A stretch of DNA of 64,000 nucleotides from Heracleum sosnowskyi (taxonomy: Eukaryota; Streptophyta; Magnoliopsida; Apiales; Apiaceae). The DNA is taken from the NCBI GenBank assembly GCA_030848705.1, contig CM061238.1, positions 61,791,133-61,855,132 of the forward strand, given 5' to 3'. The notes below the pieces were generated by a model that had not been told where the DNA came from, did not search any database, and was given only the letters and a program-made list of their open reading frames with translations. Positions 1-14,616 of the stretch are shown piece after piece (position 1 is the first letter of the stretch; each line of letters begins with the position of its first letter). Made by a program: the position numbers and the translations under genes.

Positions 1-1680
1 AATTCTATAAACCCATAGGGTCGAACTACAAGAAAATATCCACAAAATGGCCCGCTTCAATTTTTCCCCATTTTCCTTGTATAGCTCCCTTTATAGGTAA
101 ACGTAATCGGGCGTCCCCTGGTATCTGCTCCGATTCAGGCACGGACAGGTCCAAATGAAGTTTTCTGCAATTCTATAAACCCATAGGGTCAAACTACGAG
201 AAAATATCCACAAAATGGCCCGCTTCAATTTTCCCCCATTTTCCTTGTATAGCTCCCTTTAGAGGTAAACGTAATCGGGCGTCCCCTGGTATCTGCTCCG
301 ATTCAGGAACGGACAGCTTCAAATGAAGTTTTCTGCAATTCTATAAACCCATAGGGTCAAACTACGAGAAAATATCCACAAAATGGTCCGCTTCAATTTT
401 TCCCCATTTTCCTTGTATAGCTCCCTTTAGAGGTAAACGTAATCGGGCGTCCCCTGATATCTGCTCCGATTCAGGCACAGACAGCTCCAAATGAAGTTTT
501 CTGTAATTCTATAAACAAATAGGGTCAAACTACGAGAAAATATCCACAAAATGGCCCGCTTCAATTTTCCCCCATTTTCCTTGTATAGCTCCCTTTAGAG
601 GTAAACGTAATCGGGCGTCCCCTGGTATCTGCTCCGATTCAGGCACGGACAGCTTCAAATGAAGTTTTCTGCAATTCTATAAACCCATAGGGTCAAACTA
701 CGAGAAAATATCCACAAAATGGCCCGCTTCAATTTTCCCCCATTTTCCTTGTATAGCTCCCTTTATAGGTAAACGTAATCGGGCGTCCCCTGGTATCTGC
801 TCCGATTCAGGCACGGACAGCTCCAAATGAAGTTTTCTGTAATTCTATAAACCCATAGGGTCAAACTACGAGAAAATATACACAAAATGGCCCGCTTCAA
901 TTTCCCCCCATTTTCCTTGTATAGCTCCCTTTAGAGGTAAACGTAATCGGGCGTCCCCTGGTATCTGCTCCGATTCAGGCACGGACGGCTCCAAATGAAG
1001 TTTTCTGTAATTCTATAAACCCATAGGGTCGAACTACGAGAAAATATCCACAAAATGGCCCACTTCAATTTTTCCCCATTTTCCTTGTATAGCTCCCTTT
1101 ATAGGTAAACGTAATCGGGCGTCCCCTGGTATCTGCTCCGATTCAGGCACGGACAGGTCCAAATGAAGTTTTCTGCAATTCTATAAACCCATAGGGTCAA
1201 ACTACGAGAAAATATCCACAAAATGGCCCGCTTCAATTTTCCCCCATTTTCCTTGTATAGCTCCCTTTAGAGGTAAACGTAATCGGGCGTCCCCTGGTAT
1301 CTGCTCCGATTCAGGCACGGACAGCTTCAAATGAAGTTTTCTGCAATTCTATAAACCCATAGGGTCAAACTACGAGAAAATATCCACAAAATGGTCCGCT
1401 TCAATTTTTCCCCATTTTCCTTGTATAGCTCCCTTTAGAGGTAAACGTAATCGGGCGTCCCCTGATATCTGCTCCGATTCAGGCACGGACAGCTCCAAAT
1501 GAAGTTTTCTGTAATTCTATAAACAAATAGGGTCAAACTACGAGAAAATATCCACAAAATGGCCCGCTTCAATTTTTCCCCATTTTCCTTGTATAACTCC
1601 CTTTATAGGTAAATTTAATCGGGCGTCCCCTGGTATCTGCTCCGATTCAGGCACGGACAGCTCCAAATGAAGTTTTCTGT

Positions 1681-4200
1681 AATTCTATAAACCCATAGGG
1701 TCAAACTATGAGAAAATATACACAAAATGGCCCGCTTCAATTTCCCCCCATTTTCCTTGTATAGCTCCCTTTAGAGGTAAACGTAATCGGGCGTCCCCTG
1801 GTATCTGCTCCGATTCAGGCACGGACAGCTCCAAATGAAGTTTTCTGTAATTCTATAAACCCATAGGGTCAAACTACGAGAAAATATCCACAAAATGGCC
1901 CGCTTCAATTTTTCCCCATTTTCCTTGTATAGCTCCCTTTATAGGTAAACGTAATCGGGCGTCCCCTGGTATCTGCTCCGATTCAGGCACGGACAGCTCC
2001 AAATGAAGTTTTCTGTAATTCTATAAACCCATAGGGTCAAACTACGAGAAAATATCCACAAAATGGCCCGCTTCAATTTTCCCCCATTTTCCTTGTATTG
2101 CTCCCTTTAGAGGTAAACGTAATCGGGCGTCCCCTGGTATCTGCTCCGATTCAGGCACGGACAGCTCCAAATGAAGTTTTCTGTAATTCAATAAACCCAT
2201 AGGGTCAAACTACGAGAAAATATCCACAAAATTGCCCGCTTCAATTTTTCCCCATTTTCCATGTATAGCTCCCTTTATAGGTAAACGTAATCGGGCGTCC
2301 CCTGGTATGTGCTCCGATTCAGGCACAGACAGCTTCAAATGAAGTTTTCTGCAATTCTATAAACCCATAGGGTCAAACTACGAGAAAATATCCACAAAAT
2401 GGCCGGCTTCAATTTTTCCCCATTTTCCTTGTATAGCTCCCTTTAGAGGTAAACGTAATCGGGCGTCCCCTGATATCTGCTCCGATTCAGGCACGGACAG
2501 CTCCAAATGATGTTTTCTGTAATTCTATAAACAAATAGGGTCAAACTACGAGAAAATATCCACAAAATGGCCCGCTTCAATTTTTCCCCATTTTCCTTGT
2601 ATAGCTCCCTTTATAGGTAAATTTAATCGGGCGTCCCCTGGTATCTGCTCCGATTCAGGCACGGACAGCTCCAAATGAAGTTTTCTGTAATTCTATAAAC
2701 CCATAGGGTCAAACTATGAGAAAATATACACAAAATGGCCCGCTTCAATTTCCCCCCATTTTCCTTGTATAGCTCCCTTTAGAGGTAAACGTAATCGGGC
2801 GTCCCCTGGTATCTGCTCCGATTCAGGCACGGACAGCTCCAAATGAAGTTTTCTGTAATTCTATAAACCCATAGGGTCAAACTACGAGAAAATATCCACA
2901 AAATGGCCCGCTTCAATTTTTCCCCATTTTCCTTGTATAGCTCCCTTTATAGGTAAATTTAATCGGGCGTCCCCTGGTATCTGCTCCGATTCAGGCACGG
3001 ACAGCTCCAAATGAAGTTTTCTGTAATTCTATAAACCCATAGGGTCAAACTATGAGAAAATATACACAAAATGGCCCGCTTCAATTTCCCCCCATTTTCC
3101 TTGTATAGCTCCCTTTAGAGGTAAACGTAATCGGGCGTCCCCTGGTATCTGCTCCGATTCAGGCACGGACAGCTCCAAATGAAGTTTTCTGTAATTCTAT
3201 AAACCCATAGGGTCAAACTACGAGAAAATATCCACAAAATGGCCCGCTTCAATTTTTCCCCATTTTCCTTGTATAGCTCCCTTTATAGGTAAACGTAATC
3301 GGGCGTCCCCTGGTATCTGCTCCGATTCAGGCACGGACAGCTCCAAATGAAGTTTTCTGTAATTCTATAAACCCATAGGGTCAAACTACGAGAAAATATC
3401 CACAAAATGGCCCGCTTCAATTTTCCCCCATTTTCCTTGTATTGCTCCCTTTAGAGGTAAACGTAATCGGGCGTCCCCTGGTATCTGCTCCGATTCAGGC
3501 ACGGACAGCTCCAAATGAAGTTTTCTGTAATTCAATAAACCCATAGGGTCAAACTACGAGAAAATATCCACAAAATTGCCCGCTTCAATTTTTCCCCATT
3601 TTCCATGTATAGCTCCCTTTATAGGTAAACGTAATCGGGCGTCCCCTGGTATGTGCTCCGATTCAGGCACAGACAGCTTCAAATGAAGTTTTCTGCAATT
3701 CTATAAACCCATAGGGTCAAACTACGAGAAAATATCCACAAAATGGCCGGCTTCAATTTTTCCCCATTTTCCTTGTATAGCTCCCTTTAGAGGTAAACGT
3801 AATCGGGCGTCCCCTGATATCTGCTCCGATTCAGGCACGGACAGCTCCAAATGAAGTTTTCTGTAATTCTATAAACAAATAGGGTCAAACTACGAGAAAA
3901 TATCCACAAAATGGCCCGCTTCAATTTTTCCCCATTTTCCTTGTATAGCTCCCTTTATAGGTAAACGTAATCGGGCGTCCCCTGGTATCTGCTCCGATTC
4001 AGGCACGGACAGCTCCAAATGAAGTTTTCTGTAATTCTATAAACCCATAGGGTCAAACTACGAGAAAATATACACAAAATGGCCCGCTTCAATTTCCCCC
4101 CATTTTCCTTGTATAGCTCCCTTTAGAGGTAAACGTAATCGGGCGTCCCCTGGTATCTGCTCCGATTCAGGCACGGACGGCTCCAAATGAAGTTTTCTGT
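1681..4200. repeat. 8-monomer HOR, nearly two copies (1,344-bp period)
   Basis: Units 1681-2856 follow the order F, G, H, I, J, E, F (F with tatg and tataca). The same order recurs at 3025-4200, exactly 1,344 bp (8 x 168) later, with one linking G-like unit between. Shared rare bases include aattgccc, ccatgt and ccggcttc at matching places. The linking unit and two E units carry the local patch gtaaatttaatc. The copies differ at a few bases, for example tatg versus tacg and cagctcc versus cggctcc in the last unit. Confidence 0.85.
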
Positions 4201-5040
4201 AATTCTATAAACCCATAGGGTCGAACTACGAGAAAATATCCACAAAATGGCCCGCTTCAATTTTTCCCCATTTTCCTTGTATAGCTCCCTTTATAGGTAA
4301 ACGTAATCGGGCGTCCCCTGGTATCTGCTCCGATTCAGGCACGGACAGGTCCAAATGAAGTTTTCTGCAATTCTATAAACCCATAGGGTCAAACTACGAG
4401 AAAATATCCACAAAATGGCCCGCTTCAATTTTCCCCCATTTTCCTTGTATAGCTCCCTTTAGAGGTAAACGTAATCGGGCGTCCCCTGGTATCTGCTCCG
4501 ATTCAGGCACGGACAACTTCAAATGAAGTTTTCTGCAATTCTATAAACCCATAGGGTCAAACTACGAGAAAATATCCACAAAATGGTCCGCTTCAATTTT
4601 TCCCCATTTTCCTTGTATAGCTCCCTTTAGAGGTAAACGTAATCGGGCGTCCCCTGATATCTGCTCCGATTCAGGCACGGACAGCTCCAAATGAAGTTTT
4701 CTGTAATTCTATAAACAAATAGGGTCAAACTACGAGAAAATATCCACAAAATGGCCCGCTTCAATTTTCCCCCATTTTCCTTGTATAGCTCCCTTTAGAG
4801 GTAAACGTAATCGGGCGTCCCCTGGTATCTGCTCCGATTCAGGCACGGACAGCTTCAAATGAAGTTTTCTGCAATTCTATAAACCCATAGGGTCAAACTA
4901 CGAGAAAATATCCACAAAATGGCCCGCTTCAATTTTCCCCCATTTTCCTTGTATAGCTCCCTTTAGAGGTAAACGTAATCGGGCGTCCCCTGGTATCTGC
5001 TCCGATTCAGGCACGGACGGCTCCAAATGAAGTTTTCTGT
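3361..5040. repeat. 10-monomer block H-I-J-E-F-A-B-C-D-K, copy 1
   Basis: Ten types occur in this order: tattgc; aattgccc/ccatgt; ccggcttc/ctgata; acaaat/ttatag; tataca; tcgaac/caggtcc; T4C5/cagcttc; ggtccg/ctgata; acaaat/T4C5; cggctcc. The same ten follow in the same order at 7561-9240 (offset 4,200 bp) and 12,937-14,616. A private change here is cggacaacttc in the B unit near 4515. Confidence 0.85.
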
Positions 5041-5712
5041 AATTCTATAAACCCATAGGGTCAAACTACGAGAAAATATCCACAAAATGGCCTGCTTCAA
5101 TTTCCCCCCATTTTCCTTGTACAGTTCCCTTTAGAGGTAAACGTAATCGGGCGTCCCCTGGTATCTGCTCCGATTCAGGCACGGACGACTCCAAATGAAG
5201 TTTTCTGTAATTCTATAAACCCATAGGGTCGAACTACGAGAAAATATCCACAAAATGGCCCGCTTCAATTTTTCCCCATTTTCCTTGTATAGCTCCCTTT
5301 ATAGGTAAACGTAATCGGGCGTCCCCTGGTATCTGCTCCGATTCAGGCACGGACAGGTCCAAATGAAGTTTTCTGCAATTCTATAAACCCATAGGGTCAA
5401 ACTACGAGAAAATATCCACAAAATGGCCCGCTTCAATTTTCCCCCATTTTCTTTGTATAGCTCCCTTTAGAGGTAAACGTAATCGGGCGTCCCCTGGTAT
5501 CTGCTCCGATTCAGGCACGGACAGCTTCAAATGAAGTTTTCTGCAATTCTATAAACCCATAGGGTCAAACTACGAGAAAATATCCACAAAATGGTCCGCT
5601 TCAATTTTTCCCCATTTTCCTTGTATAGCTCCCTTTAGAGGTAAACGTAATCGGGCGTCCCCTGATATCTGCTCCGATTCAGGCACGGACAGCTCCAAAT
5701 GAAGTTTTCTGT

Positions 5713-8064
5713 AATTCTATAAACAAATAGGGTCAAACTTCGAGAAAATATCCACAAAATGGCCCGCTTCAATTTTTCCCCATTTTCCTTGTATAGCTCC
5801 CTTTATAGGTAAACGTAATCGGGCGTCCCCTGGTATCTGCTCCGATTCAGGCACGGACAGCTCCAAATGAAGTTTTCTGTAATTCTATAAACCCATAGGG
5901 TCAAACTACGAGAAAATATACACAAAATGGCCCGCTTCAATTTCCCCCCATTTTCCTTGTATAGCTCCCTTTAGAGGTAAACGTAATCGGGCGTCCCCTG
6001 GTATCTGCTCCGATTCAGGCACGGACAGCTCCAAATGAAGTTTTCTGTAATTCTATAAACCCATAGGGTCAAACTACGAGAAAATATCCACAAAATGGCC
6101 CGCTTCAATTTTTCCCCATTTTCCTTGTATAGCTCCCTTTATAGGTAAACGTAATCGGGCGTCCCCTGGTATGTGCTCCGATTCAGGCACGGACAGCTCC
6201 AAATGAAGTTTTCTGTAATTCTATAAACCCATAGGGTCAAACTACGAGAAAATATCCACAAAATGGCCCGCTTCAATTTTTCCCCATTTTCCTTGTATAG
6301 CTCCCTTTATAGGTAAACGTAATCGGGCGTCCCCTGGTATCTGCTCCGATTCATGCACGGACAGCTCCAAATGAAGTTTTCTGCAATTCTATAAACCCAT
6401 AGGGTCAAACTACGAGAAAATATCCACAAAATGGCCCGCTTCAATTTTCCCCCATTTTCCTTGTATTGCTCCCTTTAGAGGTAAACGTAATCGGGCGTCC
6501 CCTGGTATCTGCTCCGATTCAGGCACGGACAGCTCCAAATGAAGTTTTCTGTAATTCAATAAACCCATAGGGTCAAACTACGAGAAAATATCCACAAAAT
6601 TGCCCGCTTCAATTTTTCCCCATTTTCCATGTATAGCTCCCTTTATAGGTAAACGTAATCGGGCGTCCCCTGGTATGTGCTCCGATTCAGGCACAGATAG
6701 CTTCAAATGAAGTTTTCTGTAATTCTATAAACCCATAGGGTCAAACTACGAGAAAATATCCACAAAATGGCCGGCTTCAATTTTTCCCCATTTTCCTTGT
6801 ATAGCTCCCTTTAGAGGTAAACGTAATCGGGCGTCCCCCGATATCTGCTCCGATTCAGGCACGGACAGCTCCAAATGAAGTTTTCTGTAATTCTATAAAC
6901 AAATAGGGTCAAACTACGAGAAAATATCCACAAAATGGCCCGCTTCAATTTTTCCCCATTTTCCTTGTATAGCTCCCTTTATAGGTAAACGTAATCGGGC
7001 GTCCCCTGGTATCTGCTCCGATTCAGGCACGGACAGCTCCAAATGAAGTTTTCTGTAATTCTATAAACCCATAGGGTCAAACTACGAGAAAATATACACA
7101 AAATGGCCCGCTTCAATTTCCCCCCATTTTCCTTGTATAGCTCCCTTTAGAGGTAAACGTAATCGGGCGTCCCCTGGTATCTGCTCCGATTCAGGCACGG
7201 ACAGCTCCAAATGAAGTTTTCTGTAATTCTATAAACCCATAGGGTCAAACTACGAGAAAATATCCACAAAATGGCCCGCTTCAATTTTTCCCCATTTTCC
7301 TTGTATAGCTCCCTTTATAGGTAAACGTAATCGGGCGTCCCCTGGTATGTGCTCCGATTCAGGCACGGACAGCTCCAAATGAAGTTTTCTGTAATTCTAT
7401 AAACCCATAGGGTCAAACTACGAGAAAATATCCACAAAATGGCCCGCTTCAATTTTTCCCCATTTTCCTTGTATAGCTCCCTTTATAGGTAAACGTAATC
7501 GGGCGTCCCCTGGTATCTGCTCCGATTCATGCACGGACAGCTCCAAATGAAGTTTTCTGCAATTCTATAAACCCATAGGGTCAAACTACGAGAAAATATC
7601 CACAAAATGGCCCGCTTCAATTTTCCCCCATTTTCCTTGTATTGCTCCCTTTAGAGGTAAACGTAATCGGGCGTCCCCTGGTATCTGCTCCGATTCAGGC
7701 ACGGACAGCTCCAAATGAAGTTTTCTGTAATTCAATAAACCCATAGGGTCAAACTACGAGAAAATATCCACAAAATTGCCCGCTTCAATTTTTCCCCATT
7801 TTCCATGTATAGCTCCCTTTATAGGTAAACGTAATCGGGCGTCCCCTGGTATGTGCTCCGATTCAGGCACAGATAGCTTCAAATGAAGTTTTCTGTAATT
7901 CTATAAACCCATAGGGTCAAACTACGAGAAAATATCCACAAAATGGCCGGCTTCAATTTTTCCCCATTTTCCTTGTATAGCTCCCTTTAGAGGTAAACGT
8001 AATCGGGCGTCCCCTGATATCTGCTCCGATTCAGGCACGGACAGCTCCAAATGAAGTTTTCTGT
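5713..8064. repeat. 7-monomer HOR, two tandem copies (1,176-bp period)
   Basis: The unit order E, F, G (with tatgtg), N (catgca), H, I, J at 5713-6888 is repeated at 6889-8064. Both copies share the rare cacagatag in the I unit. Differences I saw are a tcaaacttcg variant near 5740 in copy 1 and cccccgatat versus cccctgatat at the end of the copies. This is a clean recent tandem duplication of 1,176 bp. Confidence 0.9.
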
Positions 8065-9240
8065 AATTCTATAAACAAATAGGGTCAAACTACGAGAAAA
8101 TATCCACAAAATGGCCCGCTTCAATTTTTCCCCATTTTCCTTGTATAGCTCCCTTTATAGGTAAACGTAATCGGGCGTCCCCTGGTATCTGCTCCGATTC
8201 AGGCACGGACAGCTCCAAATGAAGTTTTCTGTAATTCTATAAACCCATAGGGTCAAACTACGAGAAAATATACACAAAATGGCCCGCTTCAATTTCCCCC
8301 CATTTTCCTTGTATAGCTCCCTTTAGAGGTAAACGTAATCGGGCGTCCCCTGGTATCTGCTACGATTCAGGCACGGACGGCTCCAAATGAAGTTTTCTGT
8401 AATTCTATAAACCCATAGGGTCGAACTACGAGAAAATATCCACAAAATGGCCCGCTTCAATTTTTCCCCATTTTCCTTGTATAGCTCCCTTTATAGGTAA
8501 ACGTAATCGGGCGTCCCCTGGTATCTGCTCCGATTCAGGCACGGACAGGTCCAAATGAAGTTTTCTGCAATTCTATAAACCCATAGGGTCAAACTACGAG
8601 AAAATATCCACAAAATGGCCCGCTTCAATTTTCCCCCATTTTCCTTGTATAGCTCCCTTTAGAGGTAAACGTAATCGGGCGTCCCCTGGTATCTGCTCCG
8701 ATTCAGGCACGGACAGCTTCAAATGAAGTTTTCTGCAATTCTATAAACCCATAGGGTCAAACTACGAGAAAATATCCACAAAATGGTCCGCTTCAATTTT
8801 TCCCCATTTTCCTTGTATAGCTCCCTTTAGAGGTAAACGTAATCGGGCGTCCCTTGATATCTGCTCCGATTCAGGCACGGACAGCTCCAAATGAAGTTTT
8901 CTGTAATTCTATAAACAAATAGGGTCAAACTACGAGAAAATATCCACAAAATGGCCCGCTTCAATTTTCCCCCATTTTCCTTGTATAGCTCCCTTTAGAG
9001 GTAAACGTAATCGGGCGTCCCCTGGTATCTGCTCCGATTCAGGCACGGACAGCTTCAAATGAAGTTTTCTGCAATTCTATAAACCCATAGGGTCAAACTA
9101 CGAGAAAATATCCACAAAATGGCCCGCTTCAATTTTCCCCCATTTTCCTTGTATAGCTCCCTTTAGAGGTAAACGTAATCGGGCGTCCCCTGGTATCTGC
9201 TCCGATTCAGGCACGGACGGCTCCAAATGAAGTTTTCTGT
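7561..9240. repeat. 10-monomer block H-I-J-E-F-A-B-C-D-K, copy 2
   Basis: Same ten types in the same order as 3361-5040. It carries cccttgatat in the C unit near 8852, a C-to-T change also present in the third copy (near 14,228) but not in the first. Copies 2 and 3 therefore share a more recent ancestor. The F unit has a private gctacgatt near 8360. Confidence 0.85.
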
Positions 9241-10080
9241 AATTCTATAAACCCATAGGGTCGAACTACGAGAAAATATCCACAAAATGGCCCGCTTCAA
9301 TTTTTCCCCATTTTCCTTGTATAGCTCCCTTTATAGGTAAACGTAATCGGGCGTCCCCTGGTATCTGCTCCGATTCAGGCACGGACAGGTCCAAATGAAG
9401 TTTTCTGCAATTCTATAAACCCATAGGGTCAAACTACGAGAAAATATCCACAAAATGGCCCGCTTCAATTTTCCCCCATTTTCCTTGTATAGCACCCTTT
9501 AGAGGTAAACGTAATCGGGCGTCCCCTGGTATCTGCTCCGATTCAGGCACGGACAGCTCCAAATGAAGTTTTCTGTAATTCTATAAACCCATAGGGTCAA
9601 ACTACGAGAAAATATCCACAAACTGGCCTGCTTCAATTTTTCCCCATTTTCCTTGTATAGCTCCCTTTAGAGGTAAACGTAATCGGGCGTCCCCTGATAT
9701 CTGCTCCGATTCAGGCACGGACAGCTCCAAATGAAGTTTTCTGTAATTCTATAAACAAATAGGGTCAAACTACGAGAAAATATCCACAAAATGGCCCGCT
9801 TCAATTTTTCCCCATTTTCCTTGTATAGCTCCCTTTATAGGTAAACGTAATCGGGCGTCCCCTGGTATCTGCTCCGATTCAGGCACGGACAGCTCCAAAT
9901 GAAGTTTTCTGTAATTCTATAAACCCATAGGGTCAAACTACGAGAAAATATACACAAAATGGCCCGCTTCAATTTCCCCCCATTTTCCTTGTATAGCTCC
10001 CTTTAGAGGTAAACGTAATCGGGCGTCCCCTGGTATCTGCTCCGATTCAGGCACGGACGGCTCCAAATGAAGTTTTCTGT

Positions 10081-13000
10081 AATTCTATAAACCCATAGGG
10101 ACGAATTACGAGAAAATATCCACAAAATGGCCCGCTTCAATTTTTCCCCATTTTCCTTGTATAGCTCCCTTTATAGGTAAACGTAATCGGGCGTCCCCTG
10201 GTATCTGCTCCGATTCAGGCACGGACAGGTCCAAATGAAGTTTTCTGCAATTCTATAAACCCATAGGGTCAAACTACGAGAAAATATCCACAAAATGGCC
10301 CGCTTCAATTTTCCCCCATTTTCCTTGTATAGCTCCCTTTAGAGGTAAACGTAATCGGGCGTCCCCTGGTATCTGCTCCGATTCAGGCACGGACAGCTTC
10401 AAATGAAGTTTTCTGCAATTCTATAAACCCATAGGGTCAAACTACGAGAAAATATCCACAAAATGGCCCGCTTCAATTTTCCCCCATTTTCCTTGTATAG
10501 CTCCCTTTAGAGGTAAACGTAATCGGGCGTCCCCTGGTATCTGCTCCGATTCAGGCACGGACGGCTCCAAATGAAGTTTTCTGTAATTCTATAAACCCAT
10601 AGGGTCGAACTACGAGAAAATATCCACAAAATGGCCCGCTTCAATTTTTCCCCATTTTCCTTGTATAGCTCCCTTTATAGGTAAACGTAATCGGGCGTCC
10701 CCTGGTATCTGCTCCGATTCAGGCACGGACAGGTCCAAATGAAGTTTTCTGCAATTCTATAAACCCATAGGGTCAAACTACGAGAAAATATCCACAAAAT
10801 GGCCCGCTTCAATTTTCCCCCATTTTCCTTGTATAGCTCCCTTTAGAGGTAAACGTAATCGGGCGTCCCCTGGTATCTGCTCCGATTCAGGCACGGACAG
10901 CTCCAAATGAAGTTTTCTGTAATTCTATAAACCCATAGGGTCAAACTACGAGAAAATATCCACAAACTGGCCTGCTTCAATTTTTCCCCATTTTCCTTGT
11001 ATAGCTCCCTTTATAGGTAAACGTAATCGGGCGTCCCCTGGTATCTGCTCCGATTCATGCACGGACAGCTCCAAATGAAGTTTTCTGCAATTCTATAAAC
11101 CCATAGGGTCAAACTACGAGAAAATATCCACAAAATGGCCCGCTTCAATTTTCCCCCATTTTCCTTGTATTGCTCCCTTTAGAGGTAAACGTAATCGGGC
11201 GTCCCCTGGTATCTGCTCCGATTCAGGCACGGACAGCTCCAAATGAATTTTTCTGTAATTCAATAAACCCATAGGGTCAAACTACGAGAAAATATCCACA
11301 AAATTGCCCGCTTCAATTTTTCCCCATTTTCCATGTATAGCTCCCTTTATAGGTAAACGTAATCGGGCGTCCCCTGGTATGTGCTCCGATTCAGGCACAG
11401 ATAGCTTCAAATGAAGTTTTCTGTAATTCTATAAACCCATAGGGTCAAACTACGAGAAAATATCCACAAAATGGCCGGCTTCAATTTTTCCCCATTTTCC
11501 TTGTATAGCTCCCTTTAGAGGTAAACGTAATCGGGCGTCCCCTGATATCTGCTCCGATTCAGGCACGGACAGCTCCAAATGAAGTTTTCTGTAATTCTAT
11601 AAACAAATAGGGTCAAACTACGAGAAAATATCCACAAAATGGCCCGCTTCAATTTTTCCCCATTTTCCTTGTATAGCTCCCTTTATAGGTAAACGTAATC
11701 GGGCGTCCCCTGGTATCTGCTCCGATTCAGGCACGGACAGCTCCAAATGAAGTTTTCTGTAATTCTATAAACCCATAGGGTCAAACTACGAGAAAATATA
11801 CACAAAATGGCCCGCTTCAATTTCCCCCCATTTTCCTTGTATAGCTCCCTTTAGAGGTAAACGTAATCGGGCGTCCCCTGGTATCTGCTCCGATTCAGGC
11901 ACGGACGGCTCCAAATGAAGTTTTCTGTAATTCTATAAACCCATAGGGACGAATTACGAGAAAATATCCACAAAATGGCCCGCTTCAATTTTTCCCCATT
12001 TTCCTTGTATAGCTCCCTTTATAGGTAAACGTAATCGGGCGTCCCCTGGTATCTGCTCCGATTCAGGCACGGACAGGTCCAAATGAAGTTTTTTGCAATT
12101 CTATAAACCCATAGGGTCAAACTACGAGAAAATATCCACAAAATGGCCCGCTTCAATTTTCCCCCATTTTCCTTGTATAGCTCCCTTTAGAGGTAAACGT
12201 AATCGGGCGTCCCCTGGTATCTGCTCCGATTCAGGCACGGACAGCTTCAAATGAAGTTTTCTGCAATTCTATAAACCCATAGGGTCAAACTACGAGAAAA
12301 TATCCACAAAATGGCCCGCTTTAATTTTCCCCCATTTTCCTTGTATAGCTCCCTTTAGAGGTAAACGTAATCGGGCGTCCCCTGGTATCTGCTCCGATTC
12401 AGGCACGGACGGCTCCAAATGAAGTTTTCTGTAATTCTATAAACCCATAGGGTCGAACTACGAGAAAATATCCACAAAATGGCCCGCTTCAATTTTTCCC
12501 CATTTTCCTTGTATAGCTCCCTTTATAGGTAAACGTAATCGGGCGTCCCCTGGTATCTGCTCCGATTCAGGCACGGACAGGTCCAAATGAAGTTTTCTGC
12601 AATTCTATAAACCCATAGGGTCAAACTACGAGAAAATATCCACAAAATGGCCCGCTTCAATTTTCCCCCATTTTCCTTGTATAGCTCCCTTTAGAGGTAA
12701 ACGTAATCGGGCGTCCCCTGGTATCTGCTCCGATTCAGGCACGGACAGCTCCAAATGAAGTTTTCTGTAATTCTATAAACCCATAGGGTCAAACTACGAG
12801 AAAATATCCACAAACTGGCCTGCTTCAATTTTTCCCCATTTTCCTTGTATAGCTCCCTTTATAGGTAAACGTAATCGGGCGTCCCCTTGTATCTGCTCCG
12901 ATTCATGCACGGACAGCTCCAAATGAAGTTTTCTGCAATTCTATAAACCCATAGGGTCAAACTACGAGAAAATATCCACAAAATGGCCCGCTTCAATTTT

Positions 13001-13776
13001 CCCCCATTTTCCTTGTATTGCTCCCTTTAGAGGTAAACGTAATCGGGCGTCCCCTGGTATCTGCTCCGATTCAGGCACGGACAGCTCCAAATGAAGTGTT
13101 CTGTAATTCAATAAACCCATAGGGTCAAACTACGAGAAAATATCCACAAAATTGCCCGCTTCAATTTTTCCCCATTTTCCATGTATAGCTCCCTTTATAG
13201 GTAAACGTAATCGGGCGTCCCCTGGTATGTGCTCCGATTCAGGCACAGATAGCTTCAAATGAAGTTTTCTGTAATTCTATAAACCCATAGGGTCAAACTA
13301 CGAGAAAATATCCACAAAATGGCCGGCTTCAATTTTTCCCCATTTTCCTTGTATAGCTCCCTTTAGAGGTAAACGTAATCGGGCGTCCCCTGATATCTGC
13401 TCCGATTCAGGCACGGACAGCTCCAAATGAAGTTTTCTGTAATTCTATAAACAAATAGGGTCAAACTACGAGAAAATATCCACAAAATGGCCCGCTTCAA
13501 TTTTTCCCCATTTTCCTTGTATAGCTCCCTTTATAGGTAAACGTAATCGGGCGTCCCCTGGTATCTGCTCCGATTCAGGCAGGGACAGCTCCAAATGAAG
13601 TTTTCTGTAATTCTATAAACCCATAGGGTCAAACTACGAGAAAATATACACAAAATGGCCCGCTTCAATTTCCCCCCATTTTCCTTGTATAGCTCCCTTT
13701 AGAGGTAAACGTAATCGGGCGTCCCCTGGTATCTGCTCCGATTCAGGCACGGACGGCTCCAAATGAAGTTTTCTGT
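10081..13776. repeat. 11-monomer HOR, two tandem copies (1,848-bp period)
   Basis: The segment 10,081-11,928 is repeated at 11,929-13,776. Each copy opens with a unit carrying the rare gggacgaattacg and continues B, K, A, a B variant, an aaactggcctg unit with catgca, H, I, J, E, F. I spotted about six single-base differences over 1,848 bp, for example near 11,247, 12,093, 12,322, 12,888, 13,098 and 13,582. The same gggacgaattacg unit appears once more at 15,961, opening a further partial copy. Confidence 0.92.
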
Positions 13777-14616
13777 AATTCTATAAACCCACAGGGTCGA
13801 ACTACGAGAAAATATCCACAAAATGGCCCGCTTCAATTTTTCCCCATTTTCCTTGTATAGCTCCCTTTATAGGTAAACGTAATCGGGCGTCCCCTGGTAT
13901 CTGCTCCGATTCAGGCACGAACAGGTCCAAATGAAGTTTTCTGCAATTCTATAAACCCATAGGGTCAAACTACGAGAAAATATCCACAAAATGGCCCGCT
14001 TCAATTTTCCCCCATTTTCCTTGTATAGCTCTCTTTAGAGGTAAACGTAATCGGGCGTCCCTTGGTATCTGCTCCGATTCAGGCACGGACAGCTTCAAAT
14101 GAAGTTTTCTGCAATTCTATAAACCCATAGGGTCAAACTACGAGAAAATATCCACAAAATGGTCCGCTTCAATTTTTCGCCATTTTCCTTGTATAGCTCC
14201 CTTTAGAGGTAAACGTAATCGGGCGTCCCTTGATATCTGCTCCGATTCAGGCACGGACAGCTCCAAATGAAGTTTTCTGTAATTCTATAAACAAATAGGG
14301 TCAAACTACGAGAAAATATCCACAAAATGGCCCGCTTCAATTTTCCCCCATTTTCCTTGTATAGCTCCCTTTAGAGGTAAACGTAATCGGGCGTCCCCTG
14401 GTATCTGCTCCGATTCAGGCACGGACAGCTTCAAATGAAGTTTTCTGCAATTCTATAAACCCATAGGGTCAAACTACGAGAAAATATCCACAAAATGGCC
14501 CGCTTCAATTTTCCCCCATTTTCCTTGTATAGCTCCCTTTAGAGGTAAACGTAATCGGGCGTCCCCTGGTATCTGCTCCGATTCAGGCACGGACGGCTCC
14601 AAATGAAGTTTTCTGT
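12937..14616. repeat. 10-monomer block H-I-J-E-F-A-B-C-D-K, copy 3
   Basis: Third occurrence of the ten-type block, overlapping the end of the second 11-mer copy. It shares cccttgatat in the C unit with copy 2. Private changes are cccacaggg near 13,790, agctctcttt near 14,030, cccttggtat near 14,060 and tttttcgcc near 14,178. Confidence 0.85.
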
